A DNA stretch of 64,000 nucleotides from NCBI GenBank assembly GCA_023241745.1, contig JALQCY010000003.1, positions 1-64,000 of the forward strand, given 5' to 3'. Position 1 is the stretch's first letter, and every line of letters begins with the position of its first letter. Shown here in pieces: positions 62,347-64,000 of this stretch. The notes below the pieces were generated by a model, which was given only the letters and a program-made list of their open reading frames with translations, was not told the DNA's origin and did no database searches. The DNA is from Isoptericola peretonis. GTDB taxonomy: Bacteria > Actinomycetota > Actinomycetes > Actinomycetales > Cellulomonadaceae. The position numbers and the translations under genes are program-made.

Positions 62347-64000
62347 GCCCGCACCCCGATCGGGAGGACGGCGGTGACCTCGGTGCCGCCGGCATCCCCG
62401 TCGTCGGCGAGCACGATGCGGCCGTCGATCTCGATCCGCGTGGCTCCGACGACGGCGGCCCGGTCGCCCGCCACCAGCACCGCCCGGGCCCGGGCACGCA
62501 CACCCCCGGCGTCGATCGTGCCGTCGGGCCCGGCGAGGTACGCACGCTCCCCGCCGCCCAGCTCCACCGCGACCTCCGTCGTGAGCGGGTCTTCGGCGGG
62601 GAGGAGGCGGGCCGTCGACGGGGTCGGGCGGAAGGCGTCGAACGGCTCGACGACGGTGACGGCCAGCAGGTCGCGGGACACGGGTGGAGTGACGCGCACG
62701 GTGTGCAGGCGTCGCGTCACGACCAGCGACGGGGTGCTCGACGTCGGGTTGGCCTCGACGTCGGTCACCACCTGGTCGGCACGGGCGCCGCCGGCCGCAC
62801 GGGTGGTGAGCCAGGCGCCCGCCCGGCCGTTCCGCAGCACGCGCCGCACGGCGCCGTCGTCCGCCCCGTCACCGACGCCGTCGTGGGGCACGCCGAGCTC
62901 GACCGCCTCCGCGGGGTGGTCGGCGTGCAGCAGCACGGTCCACTCGCGCGGCTCGGCGGCGCGGCCGCGGTCGACCACGACGGTGCGCCCCGACGGCAGC
63001 ACCACCAACGTGCGCTCCAGCGACTCGACGCCCAGCTCCGCCGGGTACATCCGCCCGGTGCGGGCGCGGCCGTGCAGGAACCCGCCCTCGGCGAGCACGT
63101 CGACCATGTCGGCGGTGCGGTCCGGCGGGGCGTCGGCGTAGACGTGGTACCGCCCCTCCCCCGCGAAGCCCTGCCCGTCGACGAGCACGAGGTTGTGGTG
63201 CCCGGCGCGCTTCCGGTTGGAGTAGCCCTCGTCCACGAGCAGCCACGCGCCGCGCGACGCGAGCACGAACGACCCGGCGTCCGGGTGGTGGTGGCCGGCG
63301 CTGAGGGTGTCCCAGCCGCGCTCGGCGTCGAGCCGCCGCGACGTGTCCCACGCCGTGTGCCCGCCACCGGGCGACGACTTGAACGACACGAGCGTGGCGT
63401 CGTCGTCCCACGACGTGCGGTGCACCAGCAGGCCCAGGTCCTCGAACGCGGCCTGCGCGGGGACCGACGTGGCCGGGTCGACCGGCGCCACGGACGCGTC
63501 GTACCAGAGCAGCTCGGCCCACGCCTCCGGCAGGACGCCCGGCCTCACACCGCTCTCGTACGCCTCTCGCCAGAAGAACCGCTCGGCGACGGTGTCGGCC
63601 AGCCACTGCGCCTCGCCGATCCGGTAGCGCGACGCGAGGATCCGGTACAGCGCCACGCTGTGCCCGCTGCGCCGGTCGTGGCAGTCGCCGTGGTCGACGA
63701 TCTCCTCGTAGCCGGGCGCCGCCTGGTGCAGCCGGTAGAAGAACGTGCGGGCCAGGAACCGGCACCGGTCCCACCAGTCCACGCCCTCCGCGTCGTGGAG
63801 CAGGTCGAGGTACGTCGCGAGCCACGGCACGCCGTAGCGCCAGTAGACGACGCCCTCCATGTCGGAGCCGTCGGCGGGCAGCACGTCGACGACGGTGCCC
63901 ATCGCGGCCTTCGCCCGCTCCGTCCAGGCGGGCACGCCGAGCGCGTACCCGACCGTCGCCAGCCCGGTGTGGCAGATCCAGTGGTGGTTCTGCCAGAACG
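62343..64000 (-). CDS. Heparinase II/III-like polysaccharide lyase (5' end outside window)
   Basis: At least 552 residues are visible; the reading frame stays open to the right edge, so the true start lies beyond 64000. The visible N-terminal part is an alpha/alpha toroid ending with DHGDCHDRRSGHSVALYRIL; QNHHWICHTGLA at the very edge (about bases 63957-63992) is the Asn-His-His motif of the family. The C-terminal heparinase_II/III beta-sheet domain has the substrate-pocket motif SAGHHHPDAGSFVLASRGAWLLVDEGYS. It would cleave heparin-, alginate- or related uronate polymers, probably oligosaccharides. It opens the visible part of the lyase operon. Confidence 0.9.
   Translation of the reverse strand, partial: FWQNHHWICHTGLATVGYALGVPAWTERAKAAMGTVVDVLPADGSDMEGVVYWRYGVPWLATYLDLLHDAEGVDWWDRCRFLARTFFYRLHQAAPGYEEIVDHGDCHDRRSGHSVALYRILASRYRIGEAQWLADTVAERFFWREAYESGVRPGVLPEAWAELLWYDASVAPVDPATSVPAQAAFEDLGLLVHRTSWDDDATLVSFKSSPGGGHTAWDTSRRLDAERGWDTLSAGHHHPDAGSFVLASRGAWLLVDEGYSNRKRAGHHNLVLVDGQGFAGEGRYHVYADAPPDRTADMVDVLAEGGFLHGRARTGRMYPAELGVESLERTLVVLPSGRTVVVDRGRAAEPREWTVLLHADHPAEAVELGVPHDGVGDGADDGAVRRVLRNGRAGAWLTTRAAGGARADQVVTDVEANPTSSTPSLVVTRRLHTVRVTPPVSRDLLAVTVVEPFDAFRPTPSTARLLPAEDPLTTEVAVELGGGERAYLAGPDGTIDAGGVRARARAVLVAGDRAAVVGATRIEIDGRIVLADDGDAGGTEVTAVLPIGVRA

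Noticed and set aside
1..64000. tRNA, rRNA, CRISPR array, insertion sequence or prophage
   Set aside because: No cloverleaf-like segment, regular spaced repeats, transposase, integrase or target duplications were found by reading.

Overview
The window is very high-GC DNA (strong G/C bias at third codon positions) with tightly packed genes, many 4-base stop/start overlaps and many GTG starts. This, plus the gene content (CsoR copper regulation, glutamine-dependent NadE, PEP carboxylase, a SigG/SigX5-type sigma factor, a split CrcB pair, MalT-like LuxR regulators), points to an actinobacterium. The carbohydrate-degrading genes suggest Micrococcales near Cellulomonadaceae/Promicromonosporaceae; that placement is inference. 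No rRNA, tRNA, CRISPR array, prophage or insertion sequence was recognised. No gene-free stretch exceeds 300 bases; the longest are 35101-35381, 25297-25525, 4033-4240 and 19829-20034.

Layout. 1-2323: a terminator from an upstream gene, then a GH3 beta-glucosidase with its own terminator. 2371-3256: divergent RidA and HxlR genes. 3287-6748: copper operon csoR-copZ-copA. 6833-9588: an ABC exporter, small winged-helix regulator and membrane protein in one overlapping operon. 9733-11840: SPFH membrane protein coupled to a ribbon-helix-helix-like protein, then a CPBP-family membrane protein. 11843-14380: TetR regulator divergent from an SDR-EamA pair. 14329-19828: oligopeptide ABC importer. 20035-24829: a large membrane protein with a pseudokinase-like domain, coupled to an AraC regulator, facing an MFS transporter. 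25015-30257: HU, a CopC-like protein, NAD+ synthetase, a histidine phosphatase and an amidohydrolase. 30262-35100: penicillin-binding lipoprotein, D,D-carboxypeptidase, MalY-type aminotransferase and a conserved hypothetical protein. 35382-42270: regulatory block (LuxR/LAL, SpoIIE phosphatase with GAF and ATPase domains, SigG-like sigma factor). 42320-46234: AI-2E-type membrane protein, cation/proton antiporter, universal stress protein and two CrcB fluoride channels. 46262-54055: MarR with hydrolase, 5'-3' exonuclease, glyoxalase-fold protein, macrolide-type glycosyltransferase, PEP carboxylase and chloramphenicol acetyltransferase.

The most distinctive region is 54141-64000 (minus strand, running off the right edge): heparinase II/III-like lyase, YesL-type membrane protein, SGNH esterase, PL8 lyase, PL6 (chondroitinase-B family) lyase, CE7 deacetylase and MFS transporter. 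The genes overlap or lie at most 49 bp apart, so they look like one operon for breaking down an acidic, probably acetylated, uronic-acid polysaccharide such as a glycosaminoglycan or a related bacterial or algal polymer.

A second feature is regulatory. At least 18 genes have a TANNNT-like hexamer only 6-9 bases before an ATG/GTG start, which implies leaderless mRNAs. Several candidate operators (CsoR, MarR, TetR, winged-helix) sit on these promoters as clear dyads.
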